DNA from: Danxiaibacter sp048498555 | Lineage (GTDB): Bacteria; Bacteroidota; Bacteroidia; Chitinophagales; Chitinophagaceae | Length of the DNA stretch: 64,000 bases | NCBI GenBank assembly: GCA_048498555.1 | Contig: JBEHXT010000016.1 | Location: 1 to 64,000 of the forward strand | Reading direction: 5' to 3' | Position numbers and translations under genes: made by a program | Shown: positions 44,732-53,190 of the stretch, one piece after another | How the letters are laid out: every line of letters starts with the position of its first letter | Numbering within the stretch: position 1 is the stretch's first letter | Notes under the pieces: model-generated | Database searches by the model: none | Seen by the model: only the letters and a program-made list of their open reading frames with translations | What the model was told of the DNA's origin: nothing

Positions 44732-46720
44732 CTAATTACTCTTGTTAGTCAATCCATCATAATACCTGTCATATAAAAAATAAGGGTTCATCGCAAATGC
44801 AGCCATCGTCTCTTTTAGCTGCCTGAGCACATTTTCTACTCTTTGTTTATTGGCATCATCCAGCATTGAAAAGTTGCGGCTATGTCTCAGCGACAAAGTA
44901 TATCGCAACAAAGAAAAACAAGTGGTAAACTGCCCGGTAGCTATAATGTCACGCCTTGCACAATTTTCTTTCGTTTCCTGCTCCGGCTCAAACCAAAGGG
45001 TTGTACCTGTAGTATAAGCTTTCTCGGCAACTATCTGCATTTCGCTGGTGAGCTTGCAGCAATCGTCCACGTCTTTATAAAACGCATTTCTCCTGATTTC
45101 ATAAGACTGTTTGTCTTCGTCTTCCGGGAGATCAAATTCCGGCTGGCGCCTGTTGAGATCATTAGAAAGACTAAGCCGGTAGATCGGGTTAAACATGCGT
45201 CTGTAGTGGTAGCATTCATTGTCAAATAATTTGGAGTAGATCAGCCGCCTGATATGTTTAAGAAACACTTCACCAATCATGGTGGCAGCAGACAAAGCTC
45301 TCGACGAGATCAGCGATACAAAATCAGTCACCTTTATCTTTTGAAGATGTATTATAAGCCGGTGAACAGTTCGGTTAGTAAATGAATCGCCCGGCCTGAG
45401 TGCATCATAAAGTGAAAGCAGCGTAGTCTCTTTGGTAACGGTGTCTATTACCGGCACTTTTTTACACAGTGATTTTTTGATGTTGCCGGCTGCTATAGCT
45501 GCAACAACAAGCGCCACGGCAATGATGACCAGTAAAACAGTAGAAACATGAGGCCCTTCAAAAAAGATGGGTAAAATTAACAGCGCAGCTATAACAAAGC
45601 CCCAAATGCGTACTTGCGATAAAGTGCTTTTTATCCTTACTGCATACTTTTTAATGCTGTCAAATACACTTTCCACTGTTTCGTTGCCCAATGCTGGTGG
45701 GAGTTTCGGCTTTTGTTCTTCATATCCATCCATATAAAAACTGGTAACATCACTCACCATCATCAGATCAAAACTGTTGGAAGAGCCAGGGCGCTGTGTG
45801 CCGGTTATCGGCTTGCGGCTATTGGCCAGCAACATGCTGTCTAATCCCTGGTTGTCGCAAATGCCGCCATCCATTAACGCAAACCTTTTTTCTGCAGCCA
45901 GCCGGTGCTCTTTTTCAGATCTTTTAACCCGCTGGTCAACCGGTATAGAAGTATCATAGGCAGGGCTATAGGTCTTGAGATCAACTGAACTTTTAAGCTC
46001 TTCAACAGTTGGTGCGTTACCGCCGGCAAAATCTTCAGGAAATATAATCGGCTCAAAACCCATTGGAAAGCATGACGAAGCTGCAAGAACATCAGCCAGC
46101 CTCAGCTTTTTTATCTGGGCATAGCTATCAGTTGTGCTATTGGTTAGCCTGATGATATTATTTCCAAACCAACCGCCGGTTTTTCCGATGTTGCCTGTTG
46201 TGCACTGGAAGCGAAAGGACAAGCCTGTATAAAATTCAGACGCATTAAAGCAAAACTCTTCTATATGTGATGGCGCATCCATCAAAGCGCCCAGGCTTTT
46301 CTCACTGGTTGCAAGTGATTTAAACAGCTCGTTATGGTAGCTTTTGGCAAAGGCATTGATGATGTTCCTGTTTTTTGTTTCACCCTGCCAACTGGCATCA
46401 TTGGTTAGTTCGGTGAGTGCGCTGTTAACTATTGCTTCGCCCGCTAATTTTTCATTGAATGATCTGAAAATATCTTCAAACCCATTCCCCCTGGCGCTCA
46501 TAGCCATATAGTATATCAACGGAAATGTGCCGCCAGATGCAGAGGAAACGAATCGGATCTTCTTTAGTAGTGTATTGTTTGGATCGTTATCTACATTGAT
46601 TTCATGCATCAATGATAATACACCTAACCCATAGGCTGCGGCCCGAAAGCCTCCACCGGAGACGGCAAAGCCAATCCTTTCAAAGGGTTGCGCCGGATAT
46701 TCAGCAGTGTTAGACGGCAT
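44732..46720 (-). CDS. Patatin-like phospholipase with central membrane segment
   Basis: A 662-residue protein with an N-terminal patatin domain. The oxyanion Gly block GGGFR is at 22-26, the nucleophile Ser62 lies in SSASGGT, where the first Gly of GxSxG is Ser, and the catalytic Asp lies in MDGGICDNQG near residue 283. Two hydrophobic helices follow around residues 370-420, then a long alpha-helical C-terminal part of unknown fold. Patatins cleave membrane lipids; in some settings they are effectors in anti-phage systems, but no cyclic-nucleotide synthase is beside this one. Tail to tail with recB. Confidence 0.82.
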   Translation of the reverse strand: MPSNTAEYPAQPFERIGFAVSGGGFRAAAYGLGVLSLMHEINVDNDPNNTLLKKIRFVSSASGGTFPLIYYMAMSARGNGFEDIFRSFNEKLAGEAIVNSALTELTNDASWQGETKNRNIINAFAKSYHNELFKSLATSEKSLGALMDAPSHIEEFCFNASEFYTGLSFRFQCTTGNIGKTGGWFGNNIIRLTNSTTDSYAQIKKLRLADVLAASSCFPMGFEPIIFPEDFAGGNAPTVEELKSSVDLKTYSPAYDTSIPVDQRVKRSEKEHRLAAEKRFALMDGGICDNQGLDSMLLANSRKPITGTQRPGSSNSFDLMMVSDVTSFYMDGYEEQKPKLPPALGNETVESVFDSIKKYAVRIKSTLSQVRIWGFVIAALLILPIFFEGPHVSTVLLVIIAVALVVAAIAAGNIKKSLCKKVPVIDTVTKETTLLSLYDALRPGDSFTNRTVHRLIIHLQKIKVTDFVSLISSRALSAATMIGEVFLKHIRRLIYSKLFDNECYHYRRMFNPIYRLSLSNDLNRRQPEFDLPEDEDKQSYEIRRNAFYKDVDDCCKLTSEMQIVAEKAYTTGTTLWFEPEQETKENCARRDIIATGQFTTCFSLLRYTLSLRHSRNFSMLDDANKQRVENVLRQLKETMAAFAMNPYFLYDRYYDGLTNKSN

Positions 46721-46905
46721 AATAAGTAGTTTAGTGTTTAGATAGGTTTGCCGTCTTGCTTAAGCCCGGGATATTGCAACGGCGGATTACCGCAAGTAAA
46801 ATCTGAAATTTATTCAACTTTTACAAGCGTACGATCAGGATTTCTGCTGGCAAATCCTGGATCAGATACCCAGCGTTGTAATTGATTTTGTCCTCGTTTA
46901 TAGTT

Positions 46906-49155
46906 TTAATGCTGAATCATTTCAATTGCCTTCCCCAACAATTCATCACGTCCGTCTTTAATGCCCTGAACGGTTGGGTAAATTTTGTAATCTATTTTAA
47001 CCCCGGTTCTTTGTGCTAAAGTGGTGTCTGGATAATAAATGCCCAGGCCTGAAATAAACGTCATCAACTGTCCGGGAAGTTGAATGGTGGAGACATTTCC
47101 ATCTGCGCCGGATGTTTGGCTACCGATCGTTACGCAATTCGGCCTGGAAGCTAAAGCCATCGCAGTATATTCAGCCTGGCTTTGCGTTTCCTCGTTTACA
47201 ATAATGACAACTTTTCCGGTGTAATGGCTGTCGCCTAAGTAGCCCTGCGAAGTAGAATTTTTACCAGGGCCATTTTCAATCTGGTCAATAAATTCAAAAG
47301 CGCCCGGTAGCCTTACACTGGGTTGGGTGATGAGCGCGAAAGGAGACGGTTCAGTTTTCAACCACTGTCCATAGCTGAAAGGCATAAATACAGAGGGATA
47401 GCATCGGAGATCGATGATGATTCCTCTTGTATCGGAAAACAGTTTTTTGATGGTATCAAGATCATTTTCCTTTAGCCTTGATGGAAGGATGTAGCCAATA
47501 TTCTTGTTGAGGAGTTTAAATCCGGGTAAATTGTTGGTTGCTGCAAAAGTTTCGCGATAGAATTCACTCAGTGGCCACTTGTTCACCTTAACATGTAAGC
47601 GCTGGTTATTTCTTACAAGTTCAATGACAGCCTGTGCCTGGCGGCCCCTGGAGATGAATCCATCCGGGCTTGCCAGTTGCGCATATTTTTGTGACAGATT
47701 TGATGCGGCCACATAGGGCATATATTTTTTAACCAGGTCACTAATGTCTGTACCATCTATTTTTTGAATGATGTCGCCGGGTTGTAAGTGATCGGCCATA
47801 CCCGAATCTATTTGCTTCACAACGACAAGACCACTATCAATAAATGACAATTTATAGGGAAGTGTATAAGTTCCTTTAATGGAATCCATCGTCTCTCCCA
47901 AATCCTCCAGTACAGCATGCGTATCCTCAATTTCAGCAATCAATTTAAGACAGGCCATTGTATATTTTTCCCTCGTGTCGGCATGGATAAATTCGGGCAG
48001 GTAGTCGGCCAGTTTTTTATCCCAGTCTTTAATCAAGTATCTATGCGGATAGTAATAGTTGACGGCGTTCCAATACCTGAAAAGCGCCAGTAGCCTGTAA
48101 CCCACATCTGGACAACCTTTGAATGAATAATTTTTTTCGTTGGTAAATAACGGATTGTTTATGCCGCGTACAAAGGCAACATAAAAAGACGGATCTTCAA
48201 AACGCCTGTTATCCCTGATAAACGCAAGCTTGTTAACGACCTGGCTGGAAAAGATTTTTGTGGAAAATAAGTCATTGTAAAATGGCTGTGCTGCAATTCT
48301 GTGAGCATCTACAATACTACAATTTTCACATTTTTCAACCGGCCCCAAACTCTCTATCCATGTGGCCAAAGCCTGATCCTGCGCCATGTTATTTTTCAAG
48401 GAGAGTATTTCCGGGATCAGGCGGAAAAGCGCTGAATCCCAGTCGTACCTGCCTGACTTCACTGCCGGGTGATAATATTTTAAAAATCCCCAGGCCTTAC
48501 CTATTTTTTCCAGCGTCTTAAAGTCTGCAGTTGAAATCGTTAAATCGCTGCACGAGGACGGTTTAGTTTCCAGGGATAACGCTTTACTTTGGTTCAGGCT
48601 TTTACCATCAACGGAGATATTTACATTGTCCACCCACACGGTTCCAGTGCCGGCAACCAACGCTCCGAAAACTATTTTTTTAGCCTTACTTGTTGGGTAT
48701 GGGGCGTTGATGCTCACTTTTGTCCAGTTGGTGTTTCCGGTGACCGGCCGATTGTGCATATTCTCAAAGAAGAGAATGTCTCCTTTTTCACCTTCAATTC
48801 TTAGCCACAACTGTGCACCTCCATTGCTGACGTTCTTCGTTTTTATGTATGCGCTAAGTATTGCCTGATTACCGTTTTCAGGTGCTTCAAAAGCTTGCTG
48901 GCATCCGCCAAAATTCTTGCCTCCATCCAAGCCTGATATTTTTAATGAGCGGTGGCCATGAAAGGCTGTGGTTGAGTCGCAACTGTAAACAAAATTAGCA
49001 GCACGCTTTATACTCCAACTTTCAGGAAGATTAGCAGCGTTAGCAAATTCAAAATCAAGATTATTCAGATCGATCGGTTTTTCGGTTGAAGCGCAGCAAC
49101 ATATATTCCACAGCAAGCCAACCAGGAGCGTTTTAGTAAGTGGTTTAAGTATCAT
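46906..49155 (-). CDS. S41 family peptidase lipoprotein
   Basis: A 749-residue exported protein with a lipobox-like N-terminus (LLVGLLWNICCCAS). Residues about 30-185 look like a carbohydrate-binding jelly-roll, the middle carries a helical domain and a PDZ-type motif (GLVVVKQIDSGMADHLQPGDIIQKIDG, here in parts), and the C-terminal tail-specific protease domain has IIIDLRCYPS and the nucleophile Ser659 in NEETQSQAEY. The usual Lys partner is not certain from reading. It probably acts in the periplasm or on the surface. No operon partner. Confidence 0.85.
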   Translation of the reverse strand: MILKPLTKTLLVGLLWNICCCASTEKPIDLNNLDFEFANAANLPESWSIKRAANFVYSCDSTTAFHGHRSLKISGLDGGKNFGGCQQAFEAPENGNQAILSAYIKTKNVSNGGAQLWLRIEGEKGDILFFENMHNRPVTGNTNWTKVSINAPYPTSKAKKIVFGALVAGTGTVWVDNVNISVDGKSLNQSKALSLETKPSSCSDLTISTADFKTLEKIGKAWGFLKYYHPAVKSGRYDWDSALFRLIPEILSLKNNMAQDQALATWIESLGPVEKCENCSIVDAHRIAAQPFYNDLFSTKIFSSQVVNKLAFIRDNRRFEDPSFYVAFVRGINNPLFTNEKNYSFKGCPDVGYRLLALFRYWNAVNYYYPHRYLIKDWDKKLADYLPEFIHADTREKYTMACLKLIAEIEDTHAVLEDLGETMDSIKGTYTLPYKLSFIDSGLVVVKQIDSGMADHLQPGDIIQKIDGTDISDLVKKYMPYVAASNLSQKYAQLASPDGFISRGRQAQAVIELVRNNQRLHVKVNKWPLSEFYRETFAATNNLPGFKLLNKNIGYILPSRLKENDLDTIKKLFSDTRGIIIDLRCYPSVFMPFSYGQWLKTEPSPFALITQPSVRLPGAFEFIDQIENGPGKNSTSQGYLGDSHYTGKVVIIVNEETQSQAEYTAMALASRPNCVTIGSQTSGADGNVSTIQLPGQLMTFISGLGIYYPDTTLAQRTGVKIDYKIYPTVQGIKDGRDELLGKAIEMIQH

Positions 49156-49506
49156 GTTTAAGATTGATTAGGGAAACAATCGTCGTTAATACGAGGGGCT
49201 TGCAACAGGTACAAGCATTAATATAAATTCGAATGTAAGCAGAAAAGCAAGGCTTGGGTGAATTTTTCGGCAAACCTGATGGTGCAGACAGGGCGCATAG
49301 ATAATGCACTGGAATAGTATTTCTTTTGAGGTGGCTAAACAGGACCACGAAAAAATTTCACAGGAGGCTTTCTATTCAACACGGAGCCACATTTACTGGT
49401 AATGAGAATACAATGAAGGCCAAAACAATTCGCTTTAGAGAGCAAGCTACCTGATTTAATCACTAGCGTTTTAATTAGTAGACGGTTGAGTGTAATTCAA
49501 TTTTCT
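49156..49506. other. Intergenic stretch, nothing recognised
   Basis: About 350 bases upstream of the S41 gene and downstream of the nucleotidyltransferase gene, both on the minus strand. I see no gene, terminator or repeat I can support. Confidence 0.4.
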
Positions 49507-50004
49507 TTACTTCAGTGTTTTCCGCCCTGTTCCTTTCGGTTTATCCTGCACATTTTTGATTGTTTTTTTGATCTCCTTGATGTCCACTAAATCCTGGCTT
49601 CTGCCCGAAGCTTCCTTGTTTTTTAGAAAATCATGCAACCCAATGTAGTTAATTGTAAGTCCGTCTGCATCCATTTGTTGCATGTTTTTAACCGCCTCAT
49701 CAAATACAAGTCCGTCAATATTATTGAGGATGTCTATGCGCAACGGAGGGTAACCGATCTGAGTAAAATAACCGGGCCTTAAAAAATCTTCTTTTACAAA
49801 ACCAAGTGCGCCCATGCCAAAATCCTTCAACATTTTCAACATCTTTGAAGCGTTGGCTTCAGAAATGTTTATCCAGATATCAAGATCGCCCGTATGGCGC
49901 GGCTTGCCATGAAATGCAAGCGCATAGCCGCCCACAACCATGTACGCAACCTTATGTTTGTTCAGCAGTTTGATAAAGTCTTCAAAATCCTGCGCGAGTA
50001 TCAT
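49507..50004 (-). CDS. Nucleotidyltransferase-fold protein (possible toxin-antitoxin member)
   Basis: A 165-residue protein with the NTP-transferase core VVGGYALAFHGKPRHTGDLDIWINIS (residues about 22-47), that is the GG and DxD of the polymerase-beta superfamily, in the DUF6036/AbiEii-like group. Its ATG overlaps the stop of the upstream gene by four bases (ATGA), a coupling often seen in toxin-antitoxin or abortive-infection pairs. It is also the type of protein that sits alone in many Bacteroidota genomes, so a defence role is only a possibility. The C-terminus is Lys-rich. Confidence 0.78.
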   Translation of the reverse strand: MILAQDFEDFIKLLNKHKVAYMVVGGYALAFHGKPRHTGDLDIWINISEANASKMLKMLKDFGMGALGFVKEDFLRPGYFTQIGYPPLRIDILNNIDGLVFDEAVKNMQQMDADGLTINYIGLHDFLKNKEASGRSQDLVDIKEIKKTIKNVQDKPKGTGRKTLK

Positions 50005-50432
50005 TGTTTCATCTTTTGTTTATTGATGATCTTTTTGTTCATCCGCTCGTTTTTGGTAAGTGATTGGGCTACAATAAAAGTTACAGCAGCAACTCGTTTA
50101 ACTGCAGGCTGAGCTAGCCAGTAGTCCAGATCACTACGTTCATTTGTATCTTTCATGGCAAACCGGCGAACAACAGGAACAATTTTGTTCGTCATATTGG
50201 CTGGTTCCTTTTGCGTTTGTTTAGGGTGGGCGATGATCTCTTTTCGCTCAATACGTACATCACCATTTTCGTAGGGAATTTTTGCTTTACTTAAGTAGTT
50301 GTTCAGTGTATTGTAATTGTATTCAGGGTAGCTTAGGCAAAGGTTTTTAAGATTAGAAAATACTTCAAATGAAAAGCCTTTGCGATTTTTCCAATAAATG
50401 GTAACTACTCGTTTGTTAGATGCGTTTCCCAT
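50001..50432 (-). CDS. Hypothetical partner of the nucleotidyltransferase
   Basis: A 143-residue protein from the ATG at 50432; the frame continues to 50495. I prefer 50432 because TATATTTG at 50437-50444 is an exact -7 box, which would make the message nearly leaderless, and because MGNASNKRVVTIYWKNRKGF reads like a real N-terminus. It has a small beta-alpha N-terminal domain (KGFSFEVFSNLKNLCLSYPE, YNTLNNYLSKAKIPY) and a Lys-rich C-terminal half. No known family. It is the upstream gene of a two-gene unit with the nucleotidyltransferase. Confidence 0.65.
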   Translation of the reverse strand: MGNASNKRVVTIYWKNRKGFSFEVFSNLKNLCLSYPEYNYNTLNNYLSKAKIPYENGDVRIERKEIIAHPKQTQKEPANMTNKIVPVVRRFAMKDTNERSDLDYWLAQPAVKRVAAVTFIVAQSLTKNERMNKKIINKQKMKQ

Positions 50433-50436
50433 GAAG

Positions 50437-50444
50437 CAAATATA
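50437..50444 (-). promoter_or_regulatory. -7 box of the nucleotidyltransferase pair
   Basis: TATATTTG on the minus strand, five bases before the ATG at 50432. TATGACA about 20 bases further upstream may be the -33 element. Confidence 0.5.
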
Positions 50445-50507
50445 ACCAATAAAGTGATCATATTTGTCATAAATAGGGCAGGCTTCCATCATCATTCTTA
50501 TTACTTT

Positions 50508-51959
50508 TTAATTTTGAATTTTCTTGCCCTTCACCACCAACACCCAATCCCCTTCATCCCTCCCATTCTTACCCGGCGTTATAAATTCACGATTATGCGC
50601 TTCAATCGCTCCTTCAATTTTAGCGTATCGCCCGTTTGTAGGATCAAGCCACGTGGCGCTTAATTTACCGCTCATTGCAGATAAATCAATCGTAACAGAT
50701 CCTTTATGCGCCGCCGGAATATACGCCACTAGCAAATCGCCTTCTTTACTACATGCCGCAGCAACATAATCTGTGGCTGTATCTACACTGTTAGCCAACA
50801 CAAGAGTTTTCATACCATCCTGGCCGGAAGGTATAAGCCTCCACCAATCGATGGACTGGATAAATTCATTCAGCACTTTCATATCCCTGGCGCCGGGTGA
50901 ATTTAGATGCTGTTGCCAAAGCGGATCGATAAAGGGCCAGATATTACCGTTGCCTGCAACATAACCGCCGATGGTGGTTAACCAGCCCCACCACTGAAAA
51001 CGGCGCACGGGCTGTATGGCATGCGGATTATAATTATTGCCATCAGGACCTTCCTCGTCGTAGGGCTCTTCGAGAAGATAAGCCGGCATCGTAGGTTGAT
51101 GAGCATATGCGCGGCGCCCCTGTGCGGCGATGTCTTTTTCCCAATTGTATACACCATTCAGGCTCATTTCTTTTCCGAAATATTCATTTTCTGCACTGTT
51201 TTGTCCGCTGAAAGATTCGGCGCTGTAATAGATGGATTGTTGATCGGGCACAGATTTTAACCCGGCGATCAACGCCGCTTCAGCGTCTCTTTTTTCAGGA
51301 GTGAATTTACCATCATCACCCAGCAGCATCCAGACAAGGTTCTTGTTGTTCTTGTACCTGTTGGCGATCCATCTGCCGTATGTTTTCACTTTCTCAGGGC
51401 CATTTGCTGCCATTTCTTCCATCCAACCCTGGTCTCCATCGTGATAACCTACATAGGCAGGAAAGAAAAATATTAATATTCCATTGCTTTCGCAGTAAGC
51501 AATAAACGCATCCATGTATTTCCAATATGCTTCATTGGGTGTGGTAAAATCGGGTGAGTGTTTTCCTGCCGCATAATGCAGAGAATCCTTCCAGTCTGTA
51601 CCATCGAGCTTTTTCAGAAAAGGCAAATCGCCCTGTCCATTAAAAGGCGCATGATTGCCCGCACGCCAATGACAAATAGCACTCATTTCAATAGCATTAT
51701 AACCGAACGATTTTGTGTGCTCAATAAAAGTATGTTGACCGCTCACCGGTTGTGAAATAATGCACCAGGCGGTTCGGCCAAGAATGGGGAAGGGCTTGGC
51801 ATGTTGATCTTGTAAATAACGTTGGTTGGGACTGATGCGGAGAGAAAAGGTGTATTGAGCGGAGGCGGTGGTGATTGCAAAAGCGGTAAGGAGGGTTGTG
51901 ATTAGAAAAAGGAGGGTGAATTTGGTGATGATTGGATGTTTGGTAAAATGGCGGGGCAT
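50508..51959 (-). CDS. DUF4038 glycoside hydrolase (GH140 type)
   Basis: An exported protein of about 483 residues from the ATG at 51959, with signal peptide ITKFTLLFLITTLLTAFAITTASA. The body has the DUF4038 TIM-barrel look (FSLRISPNQRYLQDQHAKPF, FGYNAIEMSAICHWRAG, NGILIFFFPAYVGYHDGDQG, NRYKNNKNLVWMLLGDDG, LLEEPYDEEG) and ends with a beta-sandwich (LVAYIPAAHKG, WLDPTNGRYAKI). GH140 enzymes hydrolyse apiose-linked pectic glycans; other members have other substrates. The 28 codons of open frame upstream of 51959 are unlikely. No carbohydrate locus surrounds it. Confidence 0.85.
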   Translation of the reverse strand: MPRHFTKHPIITKFTLLFLITTLLTAFAITTASAQYTFSLRISPNQRYLQDQHAKPFPILGRTAWCIISQPVSGQHTFIEHTKSFGYNAIEMSAICHWRAGNHAPFNGQGDLPFLKKLDGTDWKDSLHYAAGKHSPDFTTPNEAYWKYMDAFIAYCESNGILIFFFPAYVGYHDGDQGWMEEMAANGPEKVKTYGRWIANRYKNNKNLVWMLLGDDGKFTPEKRDAEAALIAGLKSVPDQQSIYYSAESFSGQNSAENEYFGKEMSLNGVYNWEKDIAAQGRRAYAHQPTMPAYLLEEPYDEEGPDGNNYNPHAIQPVRRFQWWGWLTTIGGYVAGNGNIWPFIDPLWQQHLNSPGARDMKVLNEFIQSIDWWRLIPSGQDGMKTLVLANSVDTATDYVAAACSKEGDLLVAYIPAAHKGSVTIDLSAMSGKLSATWLDPTNGRYAKIEGAIEAHNREFITPGKNGRDEGDWVLVVKGKKIQN

Positions 51960-52371
51960 GTGGTAGTTGGTTGTTTTTCTAAAAGGTAAGAAATAAATGG
52001 GGATGAAGATGAATTGTTTCACGCAACGGGCGCGGTGAAGCAACGGCGCGGCGGGTTTAATTGCACGAAATACTTAAATGGTTTTTTGAACTAACAGTAA
52101 AGATTATATTTGTTAGCACGCGTATCTTTTCAAAATGTTGGGATGGAATAATCAGTTGGATTTTGTTTGAAAAATTGTCGAAAGAAAAGAGCGAGATGAT
52201 TGCAAGCATTGATTCAGTTACATCAATAAGGAAAAAATGAGATTGCTCATTTAGATAGTTAATCCGTTAGCGCTATGACTTAGCCTGTGCCATTCACCAC
52301 CTTAATTATCAACGCTAACCCAATTCAAAGACACCATAAACAATTTTTTTAACTAAAAAGACAGTTAGTTT
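51960..52371. other. Intergenic stretch with a promoter-like element
   Basis: Holds GCAACGGGCGCGGTGAAGC/GCAACGGCGCGGCGGG words (52024-52055), the first promoter-like element (52082-52118) and a minor plus-strand frame ending KLSKEKSEMIASIDSVTSIR before a TGA at about 52238-52240. That frame has no start codon near its beginning and may be the tail of a lost gene. Otherwise empty. Confidence 0.4.
52082..52118 (+). promoter_or_regulatory. Defence-island promoter element, copy a
   Basis: TTTTTTGAACTAACAGTAAA followed by GATTATATTTGTTAGCAC. TATATTTG at 52105-52112 is an exact -7 box. Two close relatives lie at 53078-53116 and 55270-55307. The gene at 52372 begins about 255 bases downstream. Confidence 0.55.
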
Positions 52372-52860
52372 ATGGCTCAAAAAAATCAGATTTCTGCCGC
52401 CATTGCCGAAACGGACAAACAAGAAGTAATCAGCGCCATTGATGCGTTACGTAGCAAACTAAACCCCGTAACTCCCTTTAATCTCTCCGCGGATGAACGA
52501 TTGACATTAAACAAGATGGGTGACAAAACGCTTGCTTTTGTAGACAAGGCGCTGGAATATGCGCATCAGCACCCCGATTTAGTTCCAACATTTGTTGATG
52601 TTCCGGAAGCCGATAAAGATTTCCAGCTCTCACGTGACCTGTATGAAATTTTGCAAGCCATTCGGCCATTGGTACGCGCTATTGAAGACGCCATGATGAT
52701 AAGTGGCAGCGAAGCCTATGAAGCATCGCTTATGTTCTATAGTGCTATTAAAAGTGCTAGCCGCGGCAACATTCCCGGCAGCGAGGCTATTTATGATGAC
52801 CTGCAAAAGCGGTTTCCGCACCGATCGAAGAAAGCAATGCTTGCAGAAAGCAAAGGATAG
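52372..52860 (+). CDS. Conserved-looking hypothetical protein
   Basis: A 162-residue, mostly alpha-helical, acidic soluble protein. No catalytic motif, signal or TM segment. Segments RDLYEILQAIRPLVRAIEDAMM and EAYEASLMFYSAIKSA suggest helical bundles. It looks like a family of unknown function in Bacteroidota. It lies between the glycosidase and the defence genes, followed by its own terminator, so it is probably transcribed alone. Confidence 0.7.
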   Translation: MAQKNQISAAIAETDKQEVISAIDALRSKLNPVTPFNLSADERLTLNKMGDKTLAFVDKALEYAHQHPDLVPTFVDVPEADKDFQLSRDLYEILQAIRPLVRAIEDAMMISGSEAYEASLMFYSAIKSASRGNIPGSEAIYDDLQKRFPHRSKKAMLAESKG

Positions 52861-52868
52861 TTGGAAAG

Positions 52869-52895
52869 CCCTGGCAAATGCCGGGGTTTTTCTTT
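52869..52895 (+). terminator. Intrinsic terminator
   Basis: CCCTGGC, loop AAAT, GCCGGGG with one T-G pair, then TTTTTCTTTT. It ends the 52372 gene on the plus strand. Confidence 0.85.
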
Positions 52896-52910
52896 TGGGA
52901 GAAATTTGAG

Positions 52911-53052
52911 GTTAAAAGATTGGATGGTTAATTTAAAAGAGTGGAATTTCAGAGTTAAGATTGGATGTTCAATGTAAAAGATTGAAATTTTAAGGTTAGA
53001 GATTGGATGGTTAATGTGAAAGATTGAAAAAGCAGGTTGAAGATTGAATGAT
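52911..53052 (+). repeat. Degenerate tandem repeat, unit about 41 bases
   Basis: Three full units and part of a fourth of GTTAAAGATTGGATGGTTAA ... AAAGATTGAAATTT. The copies differ by several bases and have no spacer of constant sequence, so this is not a CRISPR. It sits between the 52372 gene and the DUF2075 gene. Confidence 0.75.
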
Positions 53053-53077
53053 CCATCTTTTTGATGGAAGTTTAAAT

Positions 53078-53116
53078 TCCTTTTAAACAAAAAGGTAAAG
53101 ATTATATTTGTCATCG
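53078..53116 (+). promoter_or_regulatory. Defence-island promoter element, copy b
   Basis: TTTTAAACAAAAAGGTAAAG then ATTATATTTGTCATCGCA, with TATATTTG at 53103-53110 about 80 bases before the DUF2075 start. The bases after it (ACAATAGCAGAACAAACTG) resemble the start of the XRE gene (ACAATTATGGCAGAACATAC), so a decayed copy of that gene's beginning may lie here. Confidence 0.6.
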
Positions 53117-53190
53117 CACATTTGATAACAATAGCAGAACAAACTGTAGACAATAGCTGTAGTTAAAAAAGCTCCAGTGCCCCTTTAACC

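Noticed and set aside
44732..46720. CBASS effector
   Set aside because: No CD-NTase or accessory CBASS genes lie nearby; patatin domain alone is not enough.
52911..53052. CRISPR-like array
   Set aside because: Units are degenerate, there are no constant repeats with unique spacers, and no cas genes are present.
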